64,000 bases of DNA from an uncultured Eubacteriales bacterium (GTDB taxonomy: Bacteria; Bacillota; Clostridia; Lachnospirales; Bianqueaceae), in contig ONBQ01000142.1 of NCBI GenBank assembly GCA_900316145.1, positions 1 through 64,000 of the forward strand, read 5' to 3'. Both the position numbers and the translations under genes were made by a program. Under the pieces are notes generated by a model. The model was not told the DNA's origin and ran no database searches. It saw only the letters and a program-made list of their open reading frames with translations. Of this stretch, positions 39,400 to 47,964 are shown one piece after another (within the stretch, counting starts at the first letter, position 1; each line of letters begins with the position of its first letter).

Positions 39400-39969
39400 C
39401 TAAATATAACCGATGATCCTGGTTTCTGCAACTATTTTTCGAGGCCGGATATCAAAAGATTCCGCTGGGACTTGCGGCAGGATCTGGAAATCATAGCAGA
39501 CGGCCATCGTATGCCCCAGGGCTTTAGGGTTGCGGGCCAGATACCTGTCATAATAGCCTCCGCCATGTCCGATGCGATGGCCGGCTTCATCAAAGGCCAC
39601 GCCGGGCATGATCATGAGCATCTTATCCCGGTCCCAGGAAACAGCGTCATTTCCTTTCGGTTCCCGGATGCCATAGAAGCCTTCTGCCAGGTCTGCATCC
39701 GAGTCAAAATAAAAGAATTCCATCTCCCCGTCCCGGATGCGCGGCGCGGCTGTACGCTTGCCCAAAGCCCGGCAGGCCTGAATGATCTTTTCCATCTCCA
39801 CTTCGTTGTGGATCGGCAGATACAGGCAGACCGTGTCCGCCTTTTGGAACTCTTCCGTGGCAAGGACCTGGTCCTGGACCCGGGCGGAGCGTTCCAAGAC
39901 TTCTTGTCGGTTCATGTCCATCCGCTTATCCTTAAGCATAGCGCGGATCTGTTGTTTGGATTTTTCCAT
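39400..39969 (-). CDS. 5-formyltetrahydrofolate cyclo-ligase
   Basis: A 189-residue MTHFS that converts 5-formyl-THF to 5,10-methenyl-THF with ATP. KSKQQIRAMLKDKR at the start, CLYLPIHNEVEM in the middle and the phosphate-binding RIGHGGGYYDRYL near the C-terminus are diagnostic. It starts three bases after truA. Confidence 0.92.
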   Translation of the reverse strand: MEKSKQQIRAMLKDKRMDMNRQEVLERSARVQDQVLATEEFQKADTVCLYLPIHNEVEMEKIIQACRALGKRTAAPRIRDGEMEFFYFDSDADLAEGFYGIREPKGNDAVSWDRDKMLMIMPGVAFDEAGHRIGHGGGYYDRYLARNPKALGHTMAVCYDFQILPQVPAESFDIRPRKIVAETRIIGYI

Positions 39970-39972
39970 GAT

Positions 39973-40722
39973 TCAGTAATCCACCTTCAGCAGGCACAAT
40001 CCCTTAGGCGGTGCCGTAGGACCGGCCTGTACACGATCCTTGGCCTCCAGCAGCTTTGCGATGCTTTCCGGCGTCCGCTTGCCTTCTCCCACCTCCAGCA
40101 GCGTCCCGGTCAGGATCCGCACCATATACTGAAGGAATCCGGATCCATGGTAGGTAAAGGTGATGCGGCTTCCTCTTTGCTCGATCTCGATGGAATCCAC
40201 CTGCCGTACGGTGGATTTTTTCATTTTAGGATTGCCGCAGAAGCTTTTGAAATCATGCTCGCCGATCAGGAAGGAGGCAGCTTTACGCATCGCTTCGATA
40301 TCAGGCTTTGTCTCCAGCACGTGGATGTACCGGCGGTCAAAGACCGGTTTGGCCGGGCCATACCAGCACGTATAACGATAGGTCTTGCCCACCGCATTAT
40401 AGCGGGCATGAAAACGGTCGGATGCTTCTCGCACATCCCATGCGCCGATATCATCCGGCAGATAGCGGTTCAGATAGCTTTGCACTTCTTCCGGAGCCAT
40501 GTTCGTATCCAGGTGCACGTTGCAGACGAAGCCATCGGCATGGACACCGGCATCGGTCCGGCCGCAGCCGATGATATTCGGGATCTTTCCCTCCGGGTAT
40601 TCCATCATGCGCGCGAGCACCTGCTCCAGCTTGCCCTGGATGGTGTTGTCCTTGCCCGGCTGATGCTCCCATCCCAGATACCGGGTCCCGTCATATTGCA
40701 GTGTGATCTTATAGTTCTTCAT
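39973..40722 (-). CDS. truA: tRNA pseudouridine(38-40) synthase
   Basis: A 249-residue TruA with the catalytic Asp in CGRTDAGVHADG, plus YLPDDIGAWDVREASDRFHARY and FLQYMVRILTGTLLEVG. The ATG overlaps the rarA stop as ATGA, so I rejected an upstream in-frame start inside rarA. Confidence 0.93.
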   Translation of the reverse strand: MKNYKITLQYDGTRYLGWEHQPGKDNTIQGKLEQVLARMMEYPEGKIPNIIGCGRTDAGVHADGFVCNVHLDTNMAPEEVQSYLNRYLPDDIGAWDVREASDRFHARYNAVGKTYRYTCWYGPAKPVFDRRYIHVLETKPDIEAMRKAASFLIGEHDFKSFCGNPKMKKSTVRQVDSIEIEQRGSRITFTYHGSGFLQYMVRILTGTLLEVGEGKRTPESIAKLLEAKDRVQAGPTAPPKGLCLLKVDY

Positions 40723-42059
40723 GGCAGTTCCACCGTATCGTCCCCGGCCTTCCACCGGCGGATCTTGTCCAGGCGCTCGGAGATCTCTTTCTCCGCGCCC
40801 TTATTGCCAGGGCGATAATACTGCTTATCCTTCAGCGAATCCGGCAGACACTGCATCCTTGCGATCTTTTCTTCCGTGTCGTGGGCATAGATGTAACCCT
40901 TGCCATAACCGGCCTCGTCCATCAGCTTGGTCGGCGCGTTGCGGATCTGCAGCGGGACAGGCTCCGCCGGGGCGTTCTTGACATCCATCTTGGTCTCGAT
41001 CGCGGCGACATCCAAGGCATTGGATTTAGGCGCCATGGCCATGTACACCACCGCATGGGCCAGATGCACATCGCACTCCGGCACGCCCAGGAAGTGACAG
41101 GCCTGATAAGCTGCAATGGCCAGCGGCAGCGCGTTCGAATCCGCCATACCCACATCTTCCGAAGCAAAGCGCACGATGCGGCGGGCGATATAGAGCGGAT
41201 CCTCGCCCCCGTCCAGCATGCGGCGCATCCAGTATACGGCCGCGTCCGGATCCGAGTTGCGCATGGATTTATGCAGAGCTGAAATCAGGTTATAGTGCTC
41301 CTCCCCGCTCTTATCATACAGTAAAGACCGGCGGTCCATGCACTGCGACAGTATCTCGCTATCTACGTGAATGACCCCGTCCGGGCCTATCTTTCCATTC
41401 AGGACGACCATTTCCAGGGTGTTGAGCGCCGTACGCGCATCGCCATTGGCGAATCGGGCAATGACCCGCAGCTGATCCTCACTGATATCGATCAGCATGT
41501 CACCCAGGCCCTTCGGGCTCTTTAAGGCCATCTTCAGCATTTCAAAAAGGTCATCCTCTTCCAGCGCCTGCAGAATGAAGACCTTGCAGCGGGAAAGCAG
41601 AGCGGAATTGATCTCAAAGGAAGGATTCTCCGTGGTCGCGCCGATCAGGATGATGCTGCCTTTTTCGACATAAGGAAGAAAGGCATCCTGCTGCGCGCGG
41701 TTGAACCGATGGATCTCATCGGTGAACAGCACGGTGCGGACACCCAAAAGCCGGTTCTTCTCCGCCTGGCTCATAACTTCCTTAACTTCCTTGATACCAC
41801 TGGTCACGGCGGAAAACTCGACGAATTCCGCCCTCGTCTGCTTGGCGATGATGCGGGCCAGGGTGGTCTTGCCAACGCCCGGCGGCCCCCAGAAGATCAT
41901 GGAAGAGATCTGATCATTCTCGATCAGGCGGCGCAGAAGCTTGCCCGGACCGACCAGGTGCTTCTGCCCCACATACTCATCCAATGTTTCCGGCCGCAGA
42001 CGACTGGCAAGAGGAGCGGATACCGGCCGCTCCTCTGCGAAAAGATTCATCTGATCCAT
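40719..42059 (-). CDS. rarA: Replication-associated recombination ATPase RarA/MgsA
   Basis: A 446-residue AAA+ ATPase that acts at stalled replication forks. PLASRLRPETLDEYVGQKHL, Walker A GPPGVGKTTLARII, Walker B LFTDEIHRFNRAQQD and sensor ATTENPSFE are clear. The C-terminal tetramerisation domain contains VYMAMAPKSN. Its ATG shares a base with the aspS stop (TAATG). Confidence 0.95.
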   Translation of the reverse strand: MDQMNLFAEERPVSAPLASRLRPETLDEYVGQKHLVGPGKLLRRLIENDQISSMIFWGPPGVGKTTLARIIAKQTRAEFVEFSAVTSGIKEVKEVMSQAEKNRLLGVRTVLFTDEIHRFNRAQQDAFLPYVEKGSIILIGATTENPSFEINSALLSRCKVFILQALEEDDLFEMLKMALKSPKGLGDMLIDISEDQLRVIARFANGDARTALNTLEMVVLNGKIGPDGVIHVDSEILSQCMDRRSLLYDKSGEEHYNLISALHKSMRNSDPDAAVYWMRRMLDGGEDPLYIARRIVRFASEDVGMADSNALPLAIAAYQACHFLGVPECDVHLAHAVVYMAMAPKSNALDVAAIETKMDVKNAPAEPVPLQIRNAPTKLMDEAGYGKGYIYAHDTEEKIARMQCLPDSLKDKQYYRPGNKGAEKEISERLDKIRRWKAGDDTVELP

Positions 42060-43837
42060 TATTCTTCTACGACTTTGATGTGCAGCTCTTCGAGCTGATG
42101 TAATTCGACCGGAGCTGGAGCGCCCATCATGATGTCCTGCGCGTTCTTGTTCATCGGGAACGGAATGACTTCACGGATCGTCTCCTCACCGGACAGCAGC
42201 ATGACCATACGGTCTACGCCCGGAGCGATACCGGCATGTGGCGGCGCTCCATAGCAGAACGCGTTGTACATGGCCGGGAACTTAGCCTTTACATCCTCTT
42301 CACCCAGGCCGACCAGCTTGAAGGCCTCGACCATGATCTCCGGATCATGATTCCGGACCGCGCCGGAGGACAGCTCTACGCCGTTACAGACCAGGTCATA
42401 CTGATCCGCGACCAGGCTTAAGGGATCGATCTCACCGACTGCCGCCTTGAGCAGTGCCTCGCTGCCGCCCTTCGGCATAGAGAACGGGTTGTGACCGAAT
42501 TCCAGCTCGCCGGACTCTTCTCCGATCTCATACATCGGGAAGTCGACGATCCAGCAGAACTCATAGCGTTCTTTATCCATGTGGCCTTCGCAGGCGGTAC
42601 CCAGCATCTTGACCGCGACACCGGCCGTCTTCTGGGCCTGGCCCTTCTGGCCGCTGGCCAGGAACACCAGCGTATTGGGCTCCAGCTTCAAGGCTTCTTT
42701 GACCTTCTGCGCTCTCTCCTCATCCGCATTGATGAACTTGGCGATGCCGCCGGCGATGTTTCCCTGCTCATCCGTCTTGAACCAGTACGGCTTGGAGCCT
42801 GCCTGCACTTCCACATCCGCCACCAGCTTGTCGATCGCCTTGCGGGCCAGCTTGCAGTTAGATACCGGAACGGCCTTCACGACACCTGCCGCGAAAGGCT
42901 CAAAACCGCAGTCCTTCAGCAGCTCCGTCACATCAGACACACGCAAGTCGATGCGCAGATCCGGCTTATCGGTACCGAAGGTCTCCATCGCTTCGCGATA
43001 CGGAATGCGGGTAAACGGCGCCTCAGAGGCGATATCATAAGTACCATACTTCGCGAAGACCGGCGGAAGCACGTCCTCCATGACCGCGAAGACATCCTCC
43101 TGAGAGGCAAACGCCATCTCCATATCCAGCTGATAGAACTCACCCGGGCTTCTGTCGCCACGCGCGTCCTCATCACGGAAGCATGGCGCGATCTGGAAAT
43201 AACGGTCAAAACCGGAGGCCATGAGCAGCTGCTTGAACTGCTGCGGCGCCTGCGGCAATGCGTAGAAACTGCCCGGATGCTTGCGGGACGGCACCAGATA
43301 GTCACGGGCGCCTTCCGGTGAAGAAGCCGTAAGAATAGGCGTCGTGATCTCCAGGAAATCATGGTCGATCATACGCTGACGCAGCTCCGCGATAACCTTG
43401 GAACGCATGATGATATTCTTCTTGACCGCCGGGTTGCGCAGATCCAGATACCGATACTTCAGACGAGCGGTCTCATCCGCGTCCTTGGACCGGTTGATCT
43501 CAAACGGCAGCTCGCTGTAGCGGCAGCGGGACAGGACCTTGATCTCCTCCGGAACGACTTCGATCTCACCGGTCGGGATCTTGCTGTTCTTGCTGCTTCT
43601 CTCACGCACGGTACCGGTGACCTGCAGCGTCGATTCCTTGTTCAGCGGCTTTACGATAGCCATCATCTCTTCACTCTCGATAACGACCTGAGTGATCCCA
43701 TAGAAATCACGCAGAACGACGAAAGCCAGATTGCTGCCGACCTCACGGATGTTCTCCATCCATCCGGCAATGGTAACCTTTTCGCCTGCATTGGCCAGAC
43801 GCAGCTGCCCGCAGGTGTGTGTTCTTGACTGGAACAT
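42059..43837 (-). CDS. aspS: Aspartyl-tRNA synthetase
   Basis: A 592-residue class II synthetase of the bacterial type. An OB-fold anticodon domain (about 1-110), the catalytic core with motif 2 FRDEDARGDRSPGEFYQLDMEM, a GAD insertion (about 290-420) and motif 3 GAPPHAGIAPGVDRMVMLL (split here as GAPPHAGIAPG and VDRMVMLL) are present. It is the first gene of the operon aspS-rarA-truA-MTHFS and is controlled by a T-box leader. Confidence 0.97.
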   Translation of the reverse strand: MFQSRTHTCGQLRLANAGEKVTIAGWMENIREVGSNLAFVVLRDFYGITQVVIESEEMMAIVKPLNKESTLQVTGTVRERSSKNSKIPTGEIEVVPEEIKVLSRCRYSELPFEINRSKDADETARLKYRYLDLRNPAVKKNIIMRSKVIAELRQRMIDHDFLEITTPILTASSPEGARDYLVPSRKHPGSFYALPQAPQQFKQLLMASGFDRYFQIAPCFRDEDARGDRSPGEFYQLDMEMAFASQEDVFAVMEDVLPPVFAKYGTYDIASEAPFTRIPYREAMETFGTDKPDLRIDLRVSDVTELLKDCGFEPFAAGVVKAVPVSNCKLARKAIDKLVADVEVQAGSKPYWFKTDEQGNIAGGIAKFINADEERAQKVKEALKLEPNTLVFLASGQKGQAQKTAGVAVKMLGTACEGHMDKERYEFCWIVDFPMYEIGEESGELEFGHNPFSMPKGGSEALLKAAVGEIDPLSLVADQYDLVCNGVELSSGAVRNHDPEIMVEAFKLVGLGEEDVKAKFPAMYNAFCYGAPPHAGIAPGVDRMVMLLSGEETIREVIPFPMNKNAQDIMMGAPAPVELHQLEELHIKVVEE

Positions 43838-43854
43838 GAGTTTCTCTCCTTATG

Positions 43855-44094
43855 TATAGATATACCCGCTTTCTCCCTACTGTTTTGGGACGAAAGCGGG
43901 TATTGATTTTAGCTTCGTGGTGCCACCCAAATTCGATGGATCCTAAAGACCCATCCTCTTTGTTTCCGGCTTGCGCGGGCCGGATGCCGTGCTCCCCTGC
44001 TGTCTTCCCTGATGCCTGTCCGGGCGGCTCTCAGCCTGGGCTGCCCTCTCTGTACGGATGGTCGATCAGCTACTCCTGCAAGATCATCGCAGAT
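43855..44094 (-). ncRNA. T-box leader of aspS, specifier GAC
   Basis: The minus-strand leader carries the T-box core GGGTGGCACCACG (about 43928-43915). AGTA (44074-44071) and GAA-GAC-A (about 44007-44001), flanked by CTGAT/ATCAG, form the specifier loop. GAC (44004-44002) is an aspartate codon. A terminator stem, ACCCGCTTTC...GAAAGCGGGT (43904-43864), precedes the ribosome site AAGGAG. Uncharged tRNA-Asp should favour the antiterminator. Confidence 0.9.
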
Positions 44095-44100
44095 GGAAGT

Positions 44101-44129
44101 ATTATAGCATTGAACGCAGGGATTTTCAA
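44101..44129 (-). promoter_or_regulatory. Promoter of the aspS operon
   Basis: Minus strand TTGAAA (44129-44124), 17 bases, TATAAT (44106-44101). Confidence 0.88.
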
Positions 44130-44247
44130 GATGTGAAGAGGAATTGTAATGTATTTAATATATTTTCGTTAATCTACATTTTAGCGATGTATTTTACTGT
44201 TCAAATCTCGTTTTTTGATAATATTTCTTTTATGTTTCGGTTTGCTG

Positions 44248-44256
44248 TGTTATAAT
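44248..44256 (+). promoter_or_regulatory. Extended -10 promoter in front of array C
   Basis: TGTTATAAT (44248-44256) with only TTTTAT at the -35 place. Array C starts 25 bases later. The AT-rich stretch 44137-44247 between the two divergent promoters holds nothing else I can name. Confidence 0.6.
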
Positions 44257-44281
44257 TACGTTCTATTCTGCGAATAGCCAT

Positions 44282-44520
44282 TGCTCCTACGTTTTCTCAT
44301 TTCTTGCTGAAAATGTAGGAGTTTTCCTACTATTCCGCCGTTTCTTCTTTATAGTAGGAAAAAGAGATGTCCATTTTCCTACTTTCACATTTTGATTTCG
44401 GAGAATGTAGGTTTTTCTTATCCTTTTTCCTACATTCTCTTTCCTGATTTATGATCCGGTAGGAAAATAACACTTCCATTTTCCTGCTAAAACCCAGCAT
44501 CTTCACTGTATGTAGGAATC
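44282..44520 (+). repeat. Array C: ten alternating inverted 10-mers, 51-54 bp period
   Basis: Forward copies (TTTTCCTACT type) start at 44282, 44322, 44374, 44425 and 44479; reverse copies (AGTAGGAAAA type) at 44314, 44353, 44406, 44458 and 44511. Orientation alternates without exception. Forward-to-reverse spacing is 31-33; reverse-to-forward is 19-21, except the first, which is 8. Good arms include TTTTCCTACTAT/ATAGTAGGAAAA and GAGAATGTAGG/CCTACATTCTC, so alternative hairpins compete. It lies between the promoter and a 54-residue ORF. Confidence 0.9.
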
Positions 44521-44549
44521 GTTGTTAATTCAAACCAGAAAGGAGTCCT

Positions 44550-44714
44550 ATGCATCCCTATTTTCTTTCTCTGACCTTCCGCAATAACAAGACCGCTGTT
44601 GCTCTGATCCATATGCCGAAAAACGCGGACCTGTACTTTGCAAACTGTGTTTATGAAGGCAATGAAGTCGACTTCGACAACCAGGCCGGAAACAAGATCC
44701 TGGATGAGTATTAA
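44550..44714 (+). CDS. Small hypothetical protein, 54 residues, behind array C
   Basis: ATG at 44550 to TAA at 44712-44714 encodes 54 residues beginning MHPYFLSLTFRNNKTAVALI and ending NKILDEY. CAGAAAGGAGT lies just before the ATG and closely resembles the site in front of the array A gene (CAGAAAGGAGT there too). The protein is acidic at its C-terminus and has no membrane segment. I know no family. Position after a promoter and array suggests it is expressed. Confidence 0.6.
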   Translation: MHPYFLSLTFRNNKTAVALIHMPKNADLYFANCVYEGNEVDFDNQAGNKILDEY

Positions 44715-44811
44715 ACATATTCCAGTACGGCTATAAAAGGAATTATATCATTTCTCTGTTTTTCCGCGAATAAGCAGGGAGTTTAGGATTTTCAAAGGAA
44801 ATAGATTTAAA

Positions 44812-44850
44812 AAGTCCCCGCCCGGCATTCGTCGGTGCGGGGACTTGATC
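44812..44850. terminator. Terminator-like hairpin after the 54-residue ORF
   Basis: AAGTCCCCGC (44812-44821) pairs with GCGGGGACTT (44837-44846). The T run is better on the minus strand (CTTTTTAAAT). Confidence 0.7.
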
Positions 44851-44896
44851 TATACATAAATACTTCTCTTATAACGCTTTTCATCCGAATAATCCA

Positions 44897-44926
44897 TTGC
44901 TTCTTTCCTTCTTTCCATGCTATACT
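44897..44926 (+). promoter_or_regulatory. Promoter of MATE transporter 1
   Basis: TTGCTT (44897-44902), 18 bases, TATACT (44921-44926). Confidence 0.65.
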
Positions 44927-44958
44927 GTTTTCCGATGCTTAAAAACAAGAGGAATGCC

Positions 44959-46350
44959 ATGAAAAAAGAATCATCTCTTCCGGAAGGAGCTCTATCCTCC
45001 CGGGACTTTACCAAAATGGCATGTGCCATCGCGCTGCCCATCGCAGCGCAGAATATGATCAATACGCTGGTCAACTCGGCGGATGTCGTGATGCTGGGTT
45101 ATGTCAGCCAGACGGCGCTGTCGGCCTCGTCGCTGGCCAACCAGGTGCAGTTTATCCTGGGCGGCGCGTATTACGGGCTGATGGCCGGTGCCGGCATCCT
45201 GGTCGCCCAGTACTGGGGCAAGAAGGATACGGTCACCATTGAGCGGGTGCTGGGGCTGGCGCTCCGGTTCTCCATGCTGCTGTCTGTCCTGTTCTTTCTG
45301 CCGGCGTTTTTCTGTCCAGGCCTGGTGATGCGGATCTTTACCAACGAAAAGCCCATCATCGAAGAAGGCGCCAGGTATTTGAAGTATATTTCCTTCACTT
45401 ATCTGCTGCAGGGCTTTTCACAGATGTACCTGGCGGTCATCCGCAGCAAGGAGCGAGTCATTTTGCCGGCGGTCACATCCAGCATATCTTTGTCACTGAA
45501 CATCCTGATCAACGCGATCTTCATCTTCGGCCTGTTCGGCGCGCCGAAGCTGGGGCTGGTCGGTGTGGCTATCGGTACGCTGGCGGCCCGTGTGCTGGAA
45601 GTGCTCATCTGTGTGATCGATTCCATGCGCAGCAAGGATGTCAAGTTCCGCGTAAGCCGGGTCTTTGAGAAAGGCGGCGTTCTGATCAAGGACCTGCTGA
45701 AGCTTGGCGCGCCGGCCATGATCAATGATATTGCCTGGAGCATGGCTTTCTCCATGTATTCCGTTATTCTGGGGCATATGGGCAGCGACGCCGTTGCTGC
45801 CAATTCTGTGGCTCAGATCGCGCGCAACTTAGGAACGGTTCTGTGTTTTGGCTTTGCGAACGGCACGGCTATCATCCTGGGCAAGGCGATCAGCGAGAAG
45901 GGCGTTGCGGTGACACGGCTGTATGCCAAGCGCATGGTCCGCATCACTTCCGTTGCGGGTATCGTTGGCGGCTTGCTGATCCTGGCTGTGCGACCGTTAC
46001 TGCTTCTTTTTGCCGGAAATCTGACCAAGACGGCGGCTTCTTACTTAAACATGATGCTGCTCATCAACTCTTATTATGTCTGGGCGCAGGGCGTCAACAC
46101 CTGCTGGATCTGCGGATGTTTCCGGGCCGGCGGGGACACGCGCTGGGGCATGATCTGCGATATTCTGGATATGTGGTGTTTCTCCGTGCCGCTGGGATTC
46201 CTGGCTGCGTTCGTGCTGAAGCTTCCGGTCTTGTGGGTGTACTTCTTGCTTTGCCTGGATGAGTTCGTCAAGATCCCCTTTGTTATCCATCACTTCAACA
46301 AATTCACATGGATCCGCAATATCACCCGAAACGAAGAAGAACTTGCCTGA
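44959..46350 (+). CDS. MATE family efflux transporter 1
   Basis: A 463-residue MATE (MatE domain twice, about 12 helices) that exports drugs or metabolites in exchange for sodium or protons. ACAIALPIAAQNMINTLVNSADVVMLG and the matching half MINDIAWSMAFSMYSVILGHMGSDAVAAN (given in parts) show the internal duplication. ATG 44959 is chosen for the AGAGGA seven bases upstream; two upstream in-frame starts lie at the -10 box. Its stop is inside a terminator hairpin. Confidence 0.9.
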   Translation: MKKESSLPEGALSSRDFTKMACAIALPIAAQNMINTLVNSADVVMLGYVSQTALSASSLANQVQFILGGAYYGLMAGAGILVAQYWGKKDTVTIERVLGLALRFSMLLSVLFFLPAFFCPGLVMRIFTNEKPIIEEGARYLKYISFTYLLQGFSQMYLAVIRSKERVILPAVTSSISLSLNILINAIFIFGLFGAPKLGLVGVAIGTLAARVLEVLICVIDSMRSKDVKFRVSRVFEKGGVLIKDLLKLGAPAMINDIAWSMAFSMYSVILGHMGSDAVAANSVAQIARNLGTVLCFGFANGTAIILGKAISEKGVAVTRLYAKRMVRITSVAGIVGGLLILAVRPLLLLFAGNLTKTAASYLNMMLLINSYYVWAQGVNTCWICGCFRAGGDTRWGMICDILDMWCFSVPLGFLAAFVLKLPVLWVYFLLCLDEFVKIPFVIHHFNKFTWIRNITRNEEELA

Positions 46351-46371
46351 ATTCAAGCAAGTTCTTTTTTT
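46337..46371. terminator. Terminator built into two convergent gene ends
   Basis: AAGAACTTGC (46337-46346) pairs with GCAAGTTCTT (46357-46366), then TTTTT. The MATE stop codon lies in the loop, and the 3' arm is also the last codons of the opposite methyltransferase gene. Confidence 0.88.
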
Positions 46372-46967
46372 ACACATTCCACATAGGTGAGGGGGAAGGA
46401 GGCTTTCAAGGTCCGCCCCTGGACGAACTCCCAGCCGTTCTCCCGCAGGAAATCGATGAATTCGTCCCGGCTCCAGTCATGCTCGGTCCGAAAGCCGGTA
46501 ACACGGGTCATCAGACCGGAGAGAAGTTTCTGCGCGGCGTTCGTTTCCGCATGGGTAAAGGTCGGGGCGATCAGAAGGCCATCGTCTTTCAAGACCCGGC
46601 TGATCTCGCGCAAGGCTTTTTCCGGTTCATTCATGATGTGCAGGGCATTGATGATGACCACCACATCAAACTGCTGATCTCCGAAATTCAACCGCGTCGC
46701 GTCGGCCTGTTCAAAGACGACATTAGGCGGGAACCCACCTTTCATGGCTTGTTTCAGCATGTTTTCGGAGTAGTCCGTGGCGGTCACCGAGCGGGCCGTT
46801 TCGCTGATCGCTCTGGCCACGCGGCCGGTCCCTGTTGCCAGTTCCAGCACATCTTTGTCACGCACCGCGTGCCGGATCAAGGCGTTCAGCTGCTGGTAGG
46901 CAGCTTCATCCTTTTTCATGAACAGATCATAGATCCCGGCAAACCGGTTCCAATACTCTTTTTCCAT
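46353..46967 (-). CDS. Class I SAM-dependent methyltransferase
   Basis: A 204-residue methyltransferase. VLELATGTGRVARAI is motif I (SAM binding), followed by TATDYSENM-like (VTATDYSENMLKQA) and VVIINALHIMNEPEKALRE. It looks like the UbiE/Methyltransf_11 group. GGAGG lies in the end of apbE, so it is the last gene of the MATE-NusG-II-Gx-ApbE set. The acceptor is unknown. Confidence 0.85.
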   Translation of the reverse strand: MEKEYWNRFAGIYDLFMKKDEAAYQQLNALIRHAVRDKDVLELATGTGRVARAISETARSVTATDYSENMLKQAMKGGFPPNVVFEQADATRLNFGDQQFDVVVIINALHIMNEPEKALREISRVLKDDGLLIAPTFTHAETNAAQKLLSGLMTRVTGFRTEHDWSRDEFIDFLRENGWEFVQGRTLKASFPLTYVECVKKELA

Positions 46968-46968
46968 T

Positions 46969-47964
46969 TTATTCCTCCAAAACGCTGAACTCCATATCCG
47001 ATGTGAACATTCCCTGCAAAGGCGCGGTGATGTACAATTCTCCCTCCTCTGTCAGGAGGATCATATCAAATCGATCCGGACTCTTTTTCCAGAGTTCATA
47101 GGCTTTGTCCTTGCCCATCACGAAGCAGGCGGTGGACAGGCCATCGGCCAGGGCGCCCTCTTCGCTGACGATCGTGACGGAAGTTAAGCCGCTGTCAGCG
47201 GGAAAGCCGGTGGACGGGTCGATGATGTGATGGTATGTCTTTCCGTTTTCTTCGAAGTACCGCTCATATCCTCCGGATGTTATGACTGCTTTGTCTGTCA
47301 GTGTCAGCACTCCCAGGTATCCTTCTCCGCCGTCCGGCTTCTGGATACCCACGCGCCACAGAGACCCGTCCGGCTTGGTGCCCATGCACTGCACATTGCC
47401 TCCCAAAGAGATCAAAGCGCCGGTCACACCGTTTTCCGCGAGCACTTCCATGACCCGTCCGGAGGTGTAGCCTTTCGCGACCGCTCCGAAATCGATGCCC
47501 TGCCCTTCTTCCAACGTGACCGTCTGACCGTCATAACGGATCCTGGAGGCATCGACCTTGGCCAGGGTCTGCTCCAGTTCTTCGTCGGAAGGGACTTTCC
47601 GATCCTTCCCGGTAAAGCCCCACAGGTCCATGACCGGGTAGATGGTGATATCCAGCGCGCCGTCCGTCGCTTCATAGAGCGAAAGGGAAAGGTCCATCAG
47701 CTCTCCTGTCTCCGGACTGACCGGACCGGAGCCGCTCTGATTGATCTGGCTGACTTCACTCTTTTCCTGTCCTACGGACCACAGCTGATCCAGCCGGCGG
47801 ATCTCGGCCGCTGCCTGATCCAACGCTTTTTCAGCGTCTTTTCCGTAGGCCGTCATGGTCATGTAAGTGTCCATGGCGAAGAGTTCCTTGGTCACAGGAG
47901 TCTTGGACTGGCAACCCGTAAGCAGGAGGATCCCTGTCAAAATGATCAGCTTCCATTTTTTCAC
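46969..47964 (-). CDS. apbE: FAD:protein FMN transferase ApbE, lipoprotein
   Basis: A 331-residue ApbE that attaches FMN to threonines of exported proteins. The signal ends in the lipobox LLTGC (Cys18). MDTYMTMTAYG, DFGAVAKGYTSGRVMEVL, ISLGGNVQCMG and HIIDPSTGFPAD are the FAD and metal sites. It acts outside the membrane. It overlaps the Gx gene by four bases. Confidence 0.93.
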   Translation of the reverse strand: MKKWKLIILTGILLLTGCQSKTPVTKELFAMDTYMTMTAYGKDAEKALDQAAAEIRRLDQLWSVGQEKSEVSQINQSGSGPVSPETGELMDLSLSLYEATDGALDITIYPVMDLWGFTGKDRKVPSDEELEQTLAKVDASRIRYDGQTVTLEEGQGIDFGAVAKGYTSGRVMEVLAENGVTGALISLGGNVQCMGTKPDGSLWRVGIQKPDGGEGYLGVLTLTDKAVITSGGYERYFEENGKTYHHIIDPSTGFPADSGLTSVTIVSEEGALADGLSTACFVMGKDKAYELWKKSPDRFDMILLTEEGELYITAPLQGMFTSDMEFSVLEE

